Positions 16,604-24,321 are shown, counted from the first letter of the stretch. The stretch: DNA of 34,236 nucleotides from an uncultured Bacteroidota bacterium (GCA_937901015.1 CALCGQ010000350.1:1-34236), one strand, 5' to 3'. Notes: generated by a model from the sequence alone, not told the origin. Numbers and translations are program-made.

Positions 16604-16630
16604 CCATCTTTATAATTTCAGCTTTATATA

Positions 16631-17455
16631 CTATGGTAGGAAAATCGTGTATGTAACACCGTTTACCACAACAGTTGCAATATTGTCACAATCTCCATTT
16701 CCCCAATCGAATAGTCTTGCTGGGATACCTTCGGGTGCAACCTCCATGGTTCCTGAAACAATCCACTTACAACCTATTTCAACCCGTAAAGGAATCAGAA
16801 TATTTCTAGTCCATTGTAGTCCATTCGACCTTATCCCTTCTGATGAACCGGTTATAAGATAAACATCGTCCAAATGTGTCCATGTATCGATTCCCTCAAT
16901 CCACTCTCTGTTCTTAGTTGCATTCCAACTAATTGTTCCACCGTTATCTGGAAAATTAATTACCCCAACAACGCTTATGTTATAATTTATATTTCCATCA
17001 TTATTTTGGCCCAGATTTGTTATGATCTTTGTACCATCTATTTGATAATCATTAACATGGTAATTGTCAAAACCGTAAGTTATTACAGTACCAGGTTCTC
17101 TGTATTCACCATTGAAGGTTACAAGTATCTTCCCTCTTCGATATCTGTTGTCCTCGCATAGACAGTTTTCATCGCCGAAGTCAACGATTAATGAATAAGG
17201 ATAAACGGTTAAATCAATAGTAACAACTGCACATCCATTTACATATTGGGTTTCATCGGATGATTTTGAATTGCCGGAACCGCTATCATAAGCTTCATCT
17301 ACAACTTTTGTTACGTTTTCAAAAAGACTCTCTGCGAGAGCATCATCAGCTGAAGCCGATGTGTCTTGGTTTATTGTTTTCTCACTTTTGTTACATGAGC
17401 TTGTTAATATGGCAACTATTCCAAGAATTGAAACTATTAAAACTAGTTTTTTCAT
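16631..17455 (-). CDS. Cys-containing lipoprotein of unknown function
   Basis: The protein (274 residues from ATG 17455) has a lipoprotein signal peptide MKKLVLIVSILGIVAILTSSC with the lipidated Cys at residue 21, so it is membrane-anchored. A low-complexity Ser/Asp/Glu stretch follows (about 25-65), then a beta-rich domain with at least five more Cys: in VNGCAVV, ENCLCED, EIGCKWI and GDCDN. These could form disulfides. I do not recognise the family. The ATG at 17500 in frame is less likely because the lipobox needs start 17455. It is upstream of the sigma-FecR-receptor trio, separated by 127 bp with an inverted repeat. A link to that signalling set is only positional. Confidence 0.75.
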   Translation of the reverse strand: MKKLVLIVSILGIVAILTSSCNKSEKTINQDTSASADDALAESLFENVTKVVDEAYDSGSGNSKSSDETQYVNGCAVVTIDLTVYPYSLIVDFGDENCLCEDNRYRRGKILVTFNGEYREPGTVITYGFDNYHVNDYQIDGTKIITNLGQNNDGNINYNISVVGVINFPDNGGTISWNATKNREWIEGIDTWTHLDDVYLITGSSEGIRSNGLQWTRNILIPLRVEIGCKWIVSGTMEVAPEGIPARLFDWGNGDCDNIATVVVNGVTYTIFLP

Positions 17456-17497
17456 AATGTTAAGTTTAATTAGGATTATGTTTAACCCTATACCGTA

Positions 17498-17528
17498 CAA
17501 AAGTGATTTTACCCTACCGGGAAAACAA
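17498..17528 (-). promoter_or_regulatory. Possible promoter of the lipoprotein gene
   Basis: On the minus strand TTG (17528-17526) is followed after 20 bp by CACTTTTG (17505-17498), one mismatch from TAnnTTTG. The predicted leader is about 36 nt. Confidence 0.35.
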
Positions 17529-17583
17529 TATTTATTTAAAATAACCTAGAATCATGTAAAGTGATTAGTAAATATTTCTCCTA

Positions 17584-18006
17584 TTACAGATGGGCAAGTA
17601 GATTTTTTGTTATGACTGTTTTAGACTTGACACCCATAAGTTGTTTTACAATCTTACCATCCTTAAATATAAGAATTGTAGGAATACTTCTGATTCCAAA
17701 CTCTGCCGCAGCCTTTTTGTTATCATCAATATTGATTTTACAAATTGCTGCTTTATCTACCATTTCATCTGCAACCTCATTAATTATGGGTCCTTGAACT
17801 TTGCAAGGCATACACCATGGAGCCCAGAAGTCGATTAGAGTTACACCACTCTTAATTTGATTTTTATAAATCGAATCATTAAGGGTTATAACATTTGGAC
17901 TTTCTGATCCAGATGCATCCATGTTTTTTAACATGGTGTATTTTTTATAAAAGGAGTAAACGAAAAGCAGTACAATAATAATTGCCGGAATCCACCAATA
18001 GCTCAT
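17584..18006 (-). CDS. Membrane-anchored thioredoxin-like protein with WCMPC active site
   Basis: The 140-residue protein has an N-terminal membrane helix (WWIPAIIIVLLFVYSFY, about residues 4-20) without a cleavage site, a short linker, and a thioredoxin domain from about 38. The redox motif is WCMPC (Cys65 and Cys68), with Met where canonical thioredoxins have Gly. The cis-Pro follows in RSIPTILIF, with FKDGKIV after it. The topology with a basic YKKYTMLKN segment after the helix is ambiguous, so the domain could face cytoplasm or periplasm. If periplasmic it could serve disulfide reduction, perhaps of the neighbouring Cys-containing lipoprotein; this is speculation from position. Confidence 0.85.
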   Translation of the reverse strand: MSYWWIPAIIIVLLFVYSFYKKYTMLKNMDASGSESPNVITLNDSIYKNQIKSGVTLIDFWAPWCMPCKVQGPIINEVADEMVDKAAICKINIDDNKKAAAEFGIRSIPTILIFKDGKIVKQLMGVKSKTVITKNLLAHL

Positions 18007-18098
18007 ATTCTTATTTTATTTGTTGGAAATATTATTCTTATAGATCACATGTCATTGATAGCTAATGGGTATAAGATAGCTAATAAATTTTATGAGTG

Positions 18099-18106
18099 CA
18101 AAGATA
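18099..18106 (-). promoter_or_regulatory. -7 promoter element before the thioredoxin gene
   Basis: TATCTTTG on the minus strand matches TAnnTTTG. Transcription from about 18092 gives an ~86-nt leader. A CTG rather than TTG lies at the -33 position. Confidence 0.4.
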
Positions 18107-18299
18107 ATATAATGCTACATTTTTCAGATAAACTTATCTGTTAGTTGTATAACAAACAAATAGTTAAGTTTCTGGAAACCTTAAACCTATTAAATATTCA
18201 GTTTATAATAATCTTTATGTGCCTATGTAAACACTATAATATGTATTAACAATGCACATACGCTTTTGGTTTTTTAATTAACGATAATGTATTAAAAAA

Positions 18300-18314
18300 A
18301 TCAAGATTCTTGAT
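18300..18314. repeat. 15-nt perfect dyad
   Basis: ATCAAGA-T-TCTTGAT is an exact 7-bp inverted repeat around one central base, in otherwise featureless DNA. The size and symmetry fit a dimeric regulator's operator, but no promoter lies close to it. Confidence 0.35.
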
Positions 18315-18491
18315 AATTTGTATTATTCATACTTCATTTACTACTACTGGTATGGATGATAAACTGGATAAAGATCAAAAAGTTATCTGATATCCAGATT
18401 TGTTTTTGATCCCGGTGGCCGACCTGTGCAATATAACCTTGGCTATTATCATACTAACAGTTTTACCTATACCATAGAAAGCCAACGAGAA

Positions 18492-19289
18492 CTATTGTTG
18501 TTTACTCAGAAAAAAATCAAAATGTGTTACAACTGCTGATCTCCAGTAAGCAGCATTATGTTTACCCTTAGTTGATATAAATTTAACGTCAATCTGATTC
18601 TCTTTGCAGAATTTTATAAACTGAATATTGGTACCATAAAAAGCATCTTCTGTACCACAGCTCACAATGATTTCTTTACCTGAGTTAATCAGTTTGTCTC
18701 CATTATCCAGAACGGAATAGTATGCAAGCACATTCTCCTTGTCATCTGATTCAGATAGACCGAGTATTCTGCTAAGACCATAATGATCTGTCCAGTTTCG
18801 AAGGTCTAGTAAACCACTTAGGCTTCCTGCACCCTGAAAATAAGTAGTGAAAATCTCAAATAAATATAATGCACCATGTCCACCCATACTAAATCCGGTT
18901 ATGAAAATGCTATCATTATTAACATTGAAATTTTGAGAAATTAAGGGTGCCAATTCCCATGAAAAGAAAGTTGCATAATCATTTTCATTTGGAGCAGGAC
19001 TATTTATGTACCATGAATCATACATACCATCTGGACATACAATAATGGCATTATACTCATTTGCATAATTCTGACAATCAATCATATCATCCCATTGATG
19101 ATAATTCCCACTCCATCCATGAAGTAAATATATAAGCGGCAAAGGATGGTTTTTATCACTATTTTCAGGAGTGAAAACCCAAATAGTATCAGGCTCGACC
19201 AAATAACCTGATTCAATAACAAACTCCTGTTGACTTATTACAGAAATTGAAAGTATCAGATAGAATATTGTTATTGTCAGAGTTTTCAT
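18492..19289 (-). CDS. Secreted alpha/beta-hydrolase esterase (esterase D-like)
   Basis: The 265-residue protein has a signal peptide ending near VISQ and an esterase/feruloyl-esterase-type alpha/beta-hydrolase fold. The oxyanion block is PLIYLLHGWSGNYHQW. The nucleophile elbow is GFSMGG with Ser at about 134. Candidate triad partners are Asp in CGTEDAF (about 215) and His in KGKHNAAYW (about 244). CPDGMYDSWYINSP is a usual substrate-binding strand in this family. The natural substrate is unknown; homologues cleave acyl or feruloyl esters on sugars or S-formylglutathione. The gene lies before the ROK kinase with a 138-bp gap and no exact promoter element. Confidence 0.85.
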   Translation of the reverse strand: MKTLTITIFYLILSISVISQQEFVIESGYLVEPDTIWVFTPENSDKNHPLPLIYLLHGWSGNYHQWDDMIDCQNYANEYNAIIVCPDGMYDSWYINSPAPNENDYATFFSWELAPLISQNFNVNNDSIFITGFSMGGHGALYLFEIFTTYFQGAGSLSGLLDLRNWTDHYGLSRILGLSESDDKENVLAYYSVLDNGDKLINSGKEIIVSCGTEDAFYGTNIQFIKFCKENQIDVKFISTKGKHNAAYWRSAVVTHFDFFLSKQQ

Positions 19290-19427
19290 GTTATTATTAG
19301 TTTAGTTTATCTGCATTTGGGATTCTTATGAAATCATGATCATCATCACAAAGTGCATCGCTCCGATAAGTCTCTACTTCTCCAAGGTAACCGATAATAA
19401 TATGGTTACCATAGCTCTCATAAAGAT

Positions 19428-20534
19428 TTATTTGAAATCCAATTGTTGTAAAGCATAGGTGTAAGCACCTAGGGATATGGCATGGCTGGCACCTAATTTT
19501 GAGAATCCAATTCCGGTACGTGGTAAGCTATCATATTCAACTTGAATATTCCTTTCAGGAATACTGATTATGTCAATCTTGCCCTTAGCAAAGGTTGTGA
19601 ATTGTTTTTCGTCTTCTAAGTTGAAAACCTTAAATGATAACCTAGAATTTTCTGCACCTGTAAAATGAAAATAATTACGATTTACTTCATCAAAAAGAGC
19701 TGGTGAAAACAGATCCCATGCAGCTGTTATTCCGCCACCCAATACTACCAAACCATCAATAAGAGTGATAATATTTGCAATGGAGCTACCAAGTGCTTCA
19801 CCAAATTGTCTGAATGATTCAATTGCTGCATCCTGATTACCTTTCAATTTGCCGGTTGCAATATCTGCAATGTCTTTGGGCATTTGTTTTTCGTTAAATA
19901 GTAAACCAGCTGTTTCAGCGTAAACACGTTGGATAGCTCTGGTACTTATACTTTCCTCTGCATTCCATTTACTATTGAATTTGTTTAAAGTATTATGAAC
20001 TTCTGCACCGCAACCACTATCTCCAATTACTAAAGACTTGTTGAGCACAATTCCACCGCCAAACCCTGTCCCAAGTGTTAATCCAATCAGATTATTATAT
20101 TGCTTTATCCCTCCCGATTGAATGATTTTCTTGTTTATTTCCTGCAAGAAGCCTGATAATGCCTCACCATAAGCAAATAAATTACCATCATTATTTATGA
20201 ATACTGGTAATCCGAACTTATCTTCCAATATTGGTCCCAATGGTGTATTGCCATTAAAGGCATCGAAGTTGGGTAAATTACCAATGATCCCAGATGAGTA
20301 ATCTGCAGGACCAGGGAAAGCAAAGCTGATGGCACTTGCTTTTCCATCTATTAAATCCATTATCTTCTCAAAACCAGTAATTATGTTAGCAATACATTTT
20401 TCCTGATCATGTGCCTCGGCAGGTAGTCTGGTTGGGTCTACAATTGCTACATTTGCTTGAATCGCAGAAAACACAAAGTTTGTTCCTCCGGCATCGAGGG
20501 TAAGGATGATTTTATTATTATTTGTAGGGTTCAT
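19428..20534 (-). CDS. ROK-family sugar kinase lacking the zinc-binding motif
   Basis: ROK (repressor/ORF/kinase) family sugar kinase, probably phosphorylating glucose or another hexose with ATP. The 368-residue protein has the phosphate-1 motif LDAGGTN (about residues 13-19), the catalytic NNDGN with Asp at about 116, the GTGFGGGIV glycine block, and the adenosine region VVLGGGI. No N-terminal helix-turn-helix is present, so it is a kinase rather than a repressor. The ROK zinc signature CxCGxxGCxE is missing; the corresponding segment reads GAEVHNTLNKFNSKWNAE with no Cys. The protein is longer than typical 300-residue glucokinases because of the inserted LQEINKKIIQSGG region and a C-terminal domain. 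Confidence 0.85.
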   Translation of the reverse strand: MNPTNNNKIILTLDAGGTNFVFSAIQANVAIVDPTRLPAEAHDQEKCIANIITGFEKIMDLIDGKASAISFAFPGPADYSSGIIGNLPNFDAFNGNTPLGPILEDKFGLPVFINNDGNLFAYGEALSGFLQEINKKIIQSGGIKQYNNLIGLTLGTGFGGGIVLNKSLVIGDSGCGAEVHNTLNKFNSKWNAEESISTRAIQRVYAETAGLLFNEKQMPKDIADIATGKLKGNQDAAIESFRQFGEALGSSIANIITLIDGLVVLGGGITAAWDLFSPALFDEVNRNYFHFTGAENSRLSFKVFNLEDEKQFTTFAKGKIDIISIPERNIQVEYDSLPRTGIGFSKLGASHAISLGAYTYALQQLDFK

Positions 20535-20617
20535 TTAATCGGTTTTTATAACATAATAAGATGAATAGGCAATATGCATAAAATAAGAACGTAAATTGTT
20601 GCAATAATTCCAAACAT

Positions 20618-20667
20618 GTCTCTGAAAAATCCAACCACAGGAGTTATTATAGTGCCTCCACAGAGAC
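20618..20667. repeat. Nested inverted repeat in the ROK-mutS2 gap
   Basis: GTCTCTG (20618-20624) and CAGAGAC (20661-20667) are reverse complements, with an inner GGAG/CTCC pair between them. It lies in the 208-bp space between two minus-strand genes. Neither arm is followed by a U tract. A decayed mobile fragment, an RNA element or chance are all possible. Confidence 0.35.
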
Positions 20668-20742
20668 TGCAAGGATTATTGATCCAGATAGTTCGTTAGC
20701 ATGCTTGTATTATTAAAGCGAACTGTTATGTTATTTGGTTTA

Positions 20743-23163
20743 TTAAAAGTAAATTCTTGTAATACCAGATCCACCCATTTCGATTGGAGCATCCCCATAT
20801 TTTATTATTTCATCAACACTCTGTAAATATTCGCGAATGATCTCACGAAGTATGCCATATCCTTTTCCATGAAGGATGCTAACTTCTTTCATGTTTAATA
20901 GAATAGCCTCATCAATATATTTTTGTAGAGCCGACATTGCTTCATCAGCTCTTTGGCCCCTTAAATCAAGGCTTAGCTGAAAGTTTGCTGCCTTTTCATT
21001 AATATCATTTACAATACTATTATAACCTCTTCTTCTTGTGGTAACCTGTTTAGGTTCAGATGTTTTTTCAATTTTCGATAAGGTGGTTTTCAGTATAAGA
21101 TCATTCACGTTAATTTCAACATCTTGCCCACTTACTGAAATAACTTCACCGATAGTTTTCGAGTTTATCATTTTAACAAAGTCACCTTGTTTTATGGGAC
21201 CAGATATTATTGGTTTTTTGGTTGGAGTAACTATTGCCTTTTTCTTCTTCTTCTTTATCTTAATTCTTGACTCTTCATTTTCAGCTATTTCTACTTTTTT
21301 CTTCTTAAGTTCTTCTCGTATCTCTTTGGTTTTTTCTTTTTCGGCACCTGCCTCCTTAATATCTCGAATTGTTTTTTCAACAGCCTTATTTGAAGCTTCG
21401 ATAATTTTTAATGCTTGTTCTTTAGCATCTTTCATTATCTCTTTCTTTGATCTTTCCAACTCACCAATAAGCTCGCTGTATTCATCGATCATTTTCGTAA
21501 GACTTGCATCTGAAGAATCTGCTTTATGCTGTTGTTTTTGAAGCTTAATTTTGTCTATTTCAAGCTGTTGGAGTTGCTGGTCGAAGCGAACATGTTTGCC
21601 ACCGCTCTTTTGTTTAGCATTGTTAAGCACATTCGTAGGGAATCCAATCTTTTTAGCAATCTCGAAGGCAAATGAACTTCCCGGCTTACCAATTTGAAGC
21701 CTGTAAAGTGGTTGCATTTCCTTTGAGTCGAAAAGCATTGCACCATTTATAAGTCCTGAAAGTCTTTCGGCAGCAAGTTTAATATTTGTATAGTGAGTTG
21801 TAATAACTCCGTAGGTGCTATTTTTGTTTAGAGTCTCCAATGTAGCTTCTGCGATTGATCCTCCAAGTTGAGGTTCTGTACCAGTTCCAAATTCATCTAT
21901 TAATACAAGGCTATTGTTATTTGCATTGCGAATAAAATACTTCATGTTTAGCAGATGTGAGCTGTAAGTACTCAGGTCATTTTCTATTGATTGCTCATCT
22001 CCAATGTCTATAAAAACGTTTTTGAATATCTTAAAAACACTGTCAGGAGATGCACAAACTAATAATCCACATTGTAACATAAATTGAATTAGTCCCACTG
22101 TTTTAAGGCAAACAGATTTGCCACCGGCATTTGGCCCCGAGATAATTAAAATACGATTATCAGCTGATAATTTTAGATCAAGGGGAATTACTTCTTTTTG
22201 TTGCTCCTGAAGTGTTAGATAGAGTAGGGGATGTTTTGCTTCTTTGATATCAATACCATCATCAGTGGAGATTGTTGGTTGAAATGCCTTGGTTTTAATG
22301 GAAAACAATGCCTTTGCACGAATAAAATCTATAAGGCCCAAAAATCTGTATGCATCAAATAACTCTGGTATTGAGGGGCGTAGTTTATCAGTAAAATTTA
22401 ACAATATTTTAATGATTTCCCGGCGCTCTTCACTATCAAGTTCTGCTAGCTCGTTGTTTATCTCAAATGATCTTGGTGCCTCAACAAATACTGTTTGGCC
22501 AGTGGAAGATTCGTCATGAACAATTCCACCAATGGATCTTTTATTAGCAACATTTAAGGGTATTACTGATCGTCCGTTTCGTATAGTTACTTCGGAGTTC
22601 TCCGGAACGAAACCAGATTTTTTTGCATGTTCAAATGCTTTTTTTGTTTCACGAAGTACTTGGCGCTGCTTGCTAACAATACTTTTTCTTATTGTAATTA
22701 GATTTTCAGAGGCGTTATCCTTAATCTTACCTTTATCATCGATAATTCTTTCTGCTTCGGGAAGAAGATGTGATGGGAAATCAACCTGATAAACAAGGTT
22801 CTTTAATTCTGGATAGTCTTCATTTTCTGTGTTTTGAAAATACTCAAGTATTTCACCAATAGTTCTTAGTGATGCTTTTAAATCAAATAGAACTTCATGT
22901 TCTATGTACGATCCAGGGGTTGTTAACTGACTTAGGAAATTTCGTAAGTCGATAAAATCTTTTGCAGGAAATGCGGGTCCCGTTGAAAGTAATTTAACCA
23001 TTTCCGACGATTGATCCAATAGCTTTTTGATTAAATCGGGATTTGAGGTAAATCTGATTTTATCAACAAATTGTTCACCCATATTACTAATACACAAGCT
23101 TCTTATTTGAAGCTTAATCAAGTCAAACCCAATTTTATGTTCAAAATTATTTGGATAATACAT
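20743..23163 (-). CDS. mutS2: Endonuclease MutS2
   Basis: MutS2-family ATPase, 806 residues; it suppresses homologous recombination in some bacteria and resolves collided ribosomes in Bacillus. The N-terminal helical core/clamp region ends before the ATPase domain. Walker A GPNAGGKS is at about residues 342-349, and Walker B LVLIDEFGTGTEP follows, then the THY switch ITTHYTNIK. A coiled-coil region rich in Lys and Glu follows (about 510-630, with a KIKKKKKKA run), then a KOW-like segment GDFVKMINSKTIGEVISV. The C-terminal Smr nuclease domain has LDLRG and ILHGKGYG. The start MYYPNNFE matches family beginnings. A -7 element lies only 5 bp upstream of the ATG. Confidence 0.95.
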   Translation of the reverse strand: MYYPNNFEHKIGFDLIKLQIRSLCISNMGEQFVDKIRFTSNPDLIKKLLDQSSEMVKLLSTGPAFPAKDFIDLRNFLSQLTTPGSYIEHEVLFDLKASLRTIGEILEYFQNTENEDYPELKNLVYQVDFPSHLLPEAERIIDDKGKIKDNASENLITIRKSIVSKQRQVLRETKKAFEHAKKSGFVPENSEVTIRNGRSVIPLNVANKRSIGGIVHDESSTGQTVFVEAPRSFEINNELAELDSEERREIIKILLNFTDKLRPSIPELFDAYRFLGLIDFIRAKALFSIKTKAFQPTISTDDGIDIKEAKHPLLYLTLQEQQKEVIPLDLKLSADNRILIISGPNAGGKSVCLKTVGLIQFMLQCGLLVCASPDSVFKIFKNVFIDIGDEQSIENDLSTYSSHLLNMKYFIRNANNNSLVLIDEFGTGTEPQLGGSIAEATLETLNKNSTYGVITTHYTNIKLAAERLSGLINGAMLFDSKEMQPLYRLQIGKPGSSFAFEIAKKIGFPTNVLNNAKQKSGGKHVRFDQQLQQLEIDKIKLQKQQHKADSSDASLTKMIDEYSELIGELERSKKEIMKDAKEQALKIIEASNKAVEKTIRDIKEAGAEKEKTKEIREELKKKKVEIAENEESRIKIKKKKKKAIVTPTKKPIISGPIKQGDFVKMINSKTIGEVISVSGQDVEINVNDLILKTTLSKIEKTSEPKQVTTRRRGYNSIVNDINEKAANFQLSLDLRGQRADEAMSALQKYIDEAILLNMKEVSILHGKGYGILREIIREYLQSVDEIIKYGDAPIEMGGSGITRIYF

Positions 23164-23168
23164 GGATG

Positions 23169-23176
23169 CAAAGGTA
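23169..23176 (-). promoter_or_regulatory. -7 promoter element immediately upstream of mutS2
   Basis: TACCTTTG on the minus strand matches TAnnTTTG. It ends 5 bp before the mutS2 ATG at 23163, so the transcript would start at or beside the ATG and be nearly leaderless. No clear -33 TTTG. Confidence 0.5.
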
Positions 23177-23231
23177 CATAAAGGACTTATTAATAAAAAC
23201 TATTGTTACACAGTATCAAGAGACAATAAAT

Positions 23232-23264
23232 AAAAAACCCCGGATATTGATATAACCGGGGTTT
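23232..23264 (-). terminator. Intrinsic terminator after the BFD-like gene
   Basis: AAACCCCGG (23235-23243) and CCGGGGTTT (23256-23264) form a 9-bp stem; on the minus strand it is followed by a run of U (A run 23232-23237 on plus). It ends the fnr-bfd transcript before mutS2. Confidence 0.9.
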
Positions 23265-23282
23265 AAGATATTGTGAAGTTGT

Positions 23283-23462
23283 TTATCCAGCAACTTCTTT
23301 AATTATATCTTCTATATCATCATGGCATGTTCCACAAACAGTTCCTGCTTCAGTTTCTTCTCCAACTTCATCGATTGATTTAAGGTTACCTGCTTTGATG
23401 GCTTCTATTATCTCTTCTTTGGTAATTTGCATGCAGTTGCATACTATATCGTCATTTTCCAT
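23283..23462 (-). CDS. BFD-like [2Fe-2S] protein
   Basis: A 59-residue gene easily missed because of its size. It encodes a BFD-type (bacterioferritin-associated ferredoxin) [2Fe-2S] domain with four Cys: C8-x-C10 in VCNCMQ and C43-x-x-C46 in VCGTCH, with the helix ITKEEIIEAIKAG between them. In proteobacteria Bfd, together with ferredoxin-NADP reductase, reduces bacterioferritin iron so that it can be released. Here it begins 15 bp after a ferredoxin-NADP reductase gene, the same pairing. Similar domains also occur as parts of NasB and nitrogenase-related proteins, so the exact partner is not proved. An intrinsic terminator follows. Confidence 0.85.
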   Translation of the reverse strand: MENDDIVCNCMQITKEEIIEAIKAGNLKSIDEVGEETEAGTVCGTCHDDIEDIIKEVAG

Positions 23463-23477
23463 TTTCTTAGTATTTTA

Positions 23478-24287
23478 TTAGAATTCTTCAGCATGAATCT
23501 CTCCTGGGCTTTTCCTCTTATGATCCTTAAATTCATCTTTATAGAGCATTTCTTTCATGCCCTCAACCATTTTAGGATTACCACACAGAAAGATATCAGA
23601 GTTATTTGGTAATGGTTTTGTTCCAATTATTTCATTCACTAATCCTGATTCCCAAATATCACCAATAAACCTTGTATCGCCATCCCATCCTGAAGGCTCT
23701 TTGTCGGGCTCAGTTATTGTTGCATGATAATGAAAGTCAGGAAACATACTTGATAATAGTTTCAATTCTGATGAATACCCTAGGTCCCAGCTATTGGCAG
23801 CGCCATGAATAACAACAATTTTTCCTGTTCTTTTCAGAGCATTTGATCGTAACATACTCATATATGGAGCAACTCCTGTTCCGGTTGCTATTAATACAAC
23901 ATTTCTATCTGGAGCAATTTCATCAAGGGTGAACATTCCAACAGCTTTCTTACCCATCCAAACTCGATCACCGATACTTAGATCAAATAATCGTGGAGTT
24001 AAATGTCCAGAATGTACTAATGTTACATAGAACTCTATTGTATCTTCATTGGATGATGAAGCAATGGAATAAGCACGTTTGATTAGCCTGTCTTCTTTAG
24101 GTGGCTCATACTCGTCGGTTGCTGAAGCATTTCGTGGTGCATCTGGTGGTAAACCAAGGGCAACAAACTGTCCGGCTTCAAAGGATGGAAAGCTCCAACC
24201 ATCAGGTTTAACCTTAATAATTTTCATTATTGGAGAAACTTGAACTGACTGAGTAATAACACAATTAAGTTGGTCTGATAAATTCAT
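23478..24287 (-). CDS. Ferredoxin-NADP reductase
   Basis: FAD-dependent ferredoxin/flavodoxin-NADP(+) reductase, 269 residues, close to the bacterial Fpr length of ~250-260. The FAD-binding domain has the RAYSIAS block (residues 71-77) and LSIGDRVWMGKKAVGMF. The NADP domain has ATGTGVAPYMSM (about 134-145) and a C-terminal DIFLCGNPKMVEGMKEML. The last residues GEIHAEEF correspond to the aromatic-ended C-terminus of the family. The N-terminus carries an extra loop, DAPRNASATDEYEPPKED, between FAD-domain strands. It is followed by a BFD-like gene in the same transcript, which suggests electron delivery for iron release or iron-sulfur metabolism. Confidence 0.9.
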   Translation of the reverse strand: MNLSDQLNCVITQSVQVSPIMKIIKVKPDGWSFPSFEAGQFVALGLPPDAPRNASATDEYEPPKEDRLIKRAYSIASSSNEDTIEFYVTLVHSGHLTPRLFDLSIGDRVWMGKKAVGMFTLDEIAPDRNVVLIATGTGVAPYMSMLRSNALKRTGKIVVIHGAANSWDLGYSSELKLLSSMFPDFHYHATITEPDKEPSGWDGDTRFIGDIWESGLVNEIIGTKPLPNNSDIFLCGNPKMVEGMKEMLYKDEFKDHKRKSPGEIHAEEF

Positions 24288-24313
24288 TTCTTTGCACTAT
24301 TATAATTGAAGCG

Positions 24314-24321
24314 CAAAAATA
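24314..24321 (-). promoter_or_regulatory. -7 promoter element before the ferredoxin-NADP reductase gene
   Basis: TATTTTTG on the minus strand matches TAnnTTTG and would give a ~20-nt leader to ATG 24287. No -33 TTTG at normal distance. Confidence 0.45.

Larger units (their letters stand above)
18007..18491. other. 485-bp region with no convincing gene
   Basis: It separates the thioredoxin and esterase genes, both on the minus strand. It holds a -7 element for the thioredoxin gene (18099-18106), a 15-nt perfect dyad (18300-18314), and a locally GC-rich pocket at about 18411-18430. On the plus strand a 54-codon frame without a start codon (18372-18533) reads FDPGGRPVQYNLGYYHT and similar; it may be a decayed gene end or chance. 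Confidence 0.5.

Noticed and set aside
16647-17161. Two plus-strand frames of 71 and 95 codons opposite the lipoprotein gene
   Set aside because: No promoter, no signal or domain; the minus-strand frame has a proper lipobox and continuous coding.
18007-18491. Search for a tRNA, CRISPR array, riboswitch or insertion sequence in the longest gap
   Set aside because: No cloverleaf, no repeated spacer pattern, no long terminal inverted repeats and no transposase-like frame were seen.
21038-21541. 167-codon plus-strand frame opposite mutS2
   Set aside because: It is the complement of the Lys/Glu-rich coiled coil of mutS2 (giving Ser/Phe runs), a known artefact of low-complexity coding DNA.
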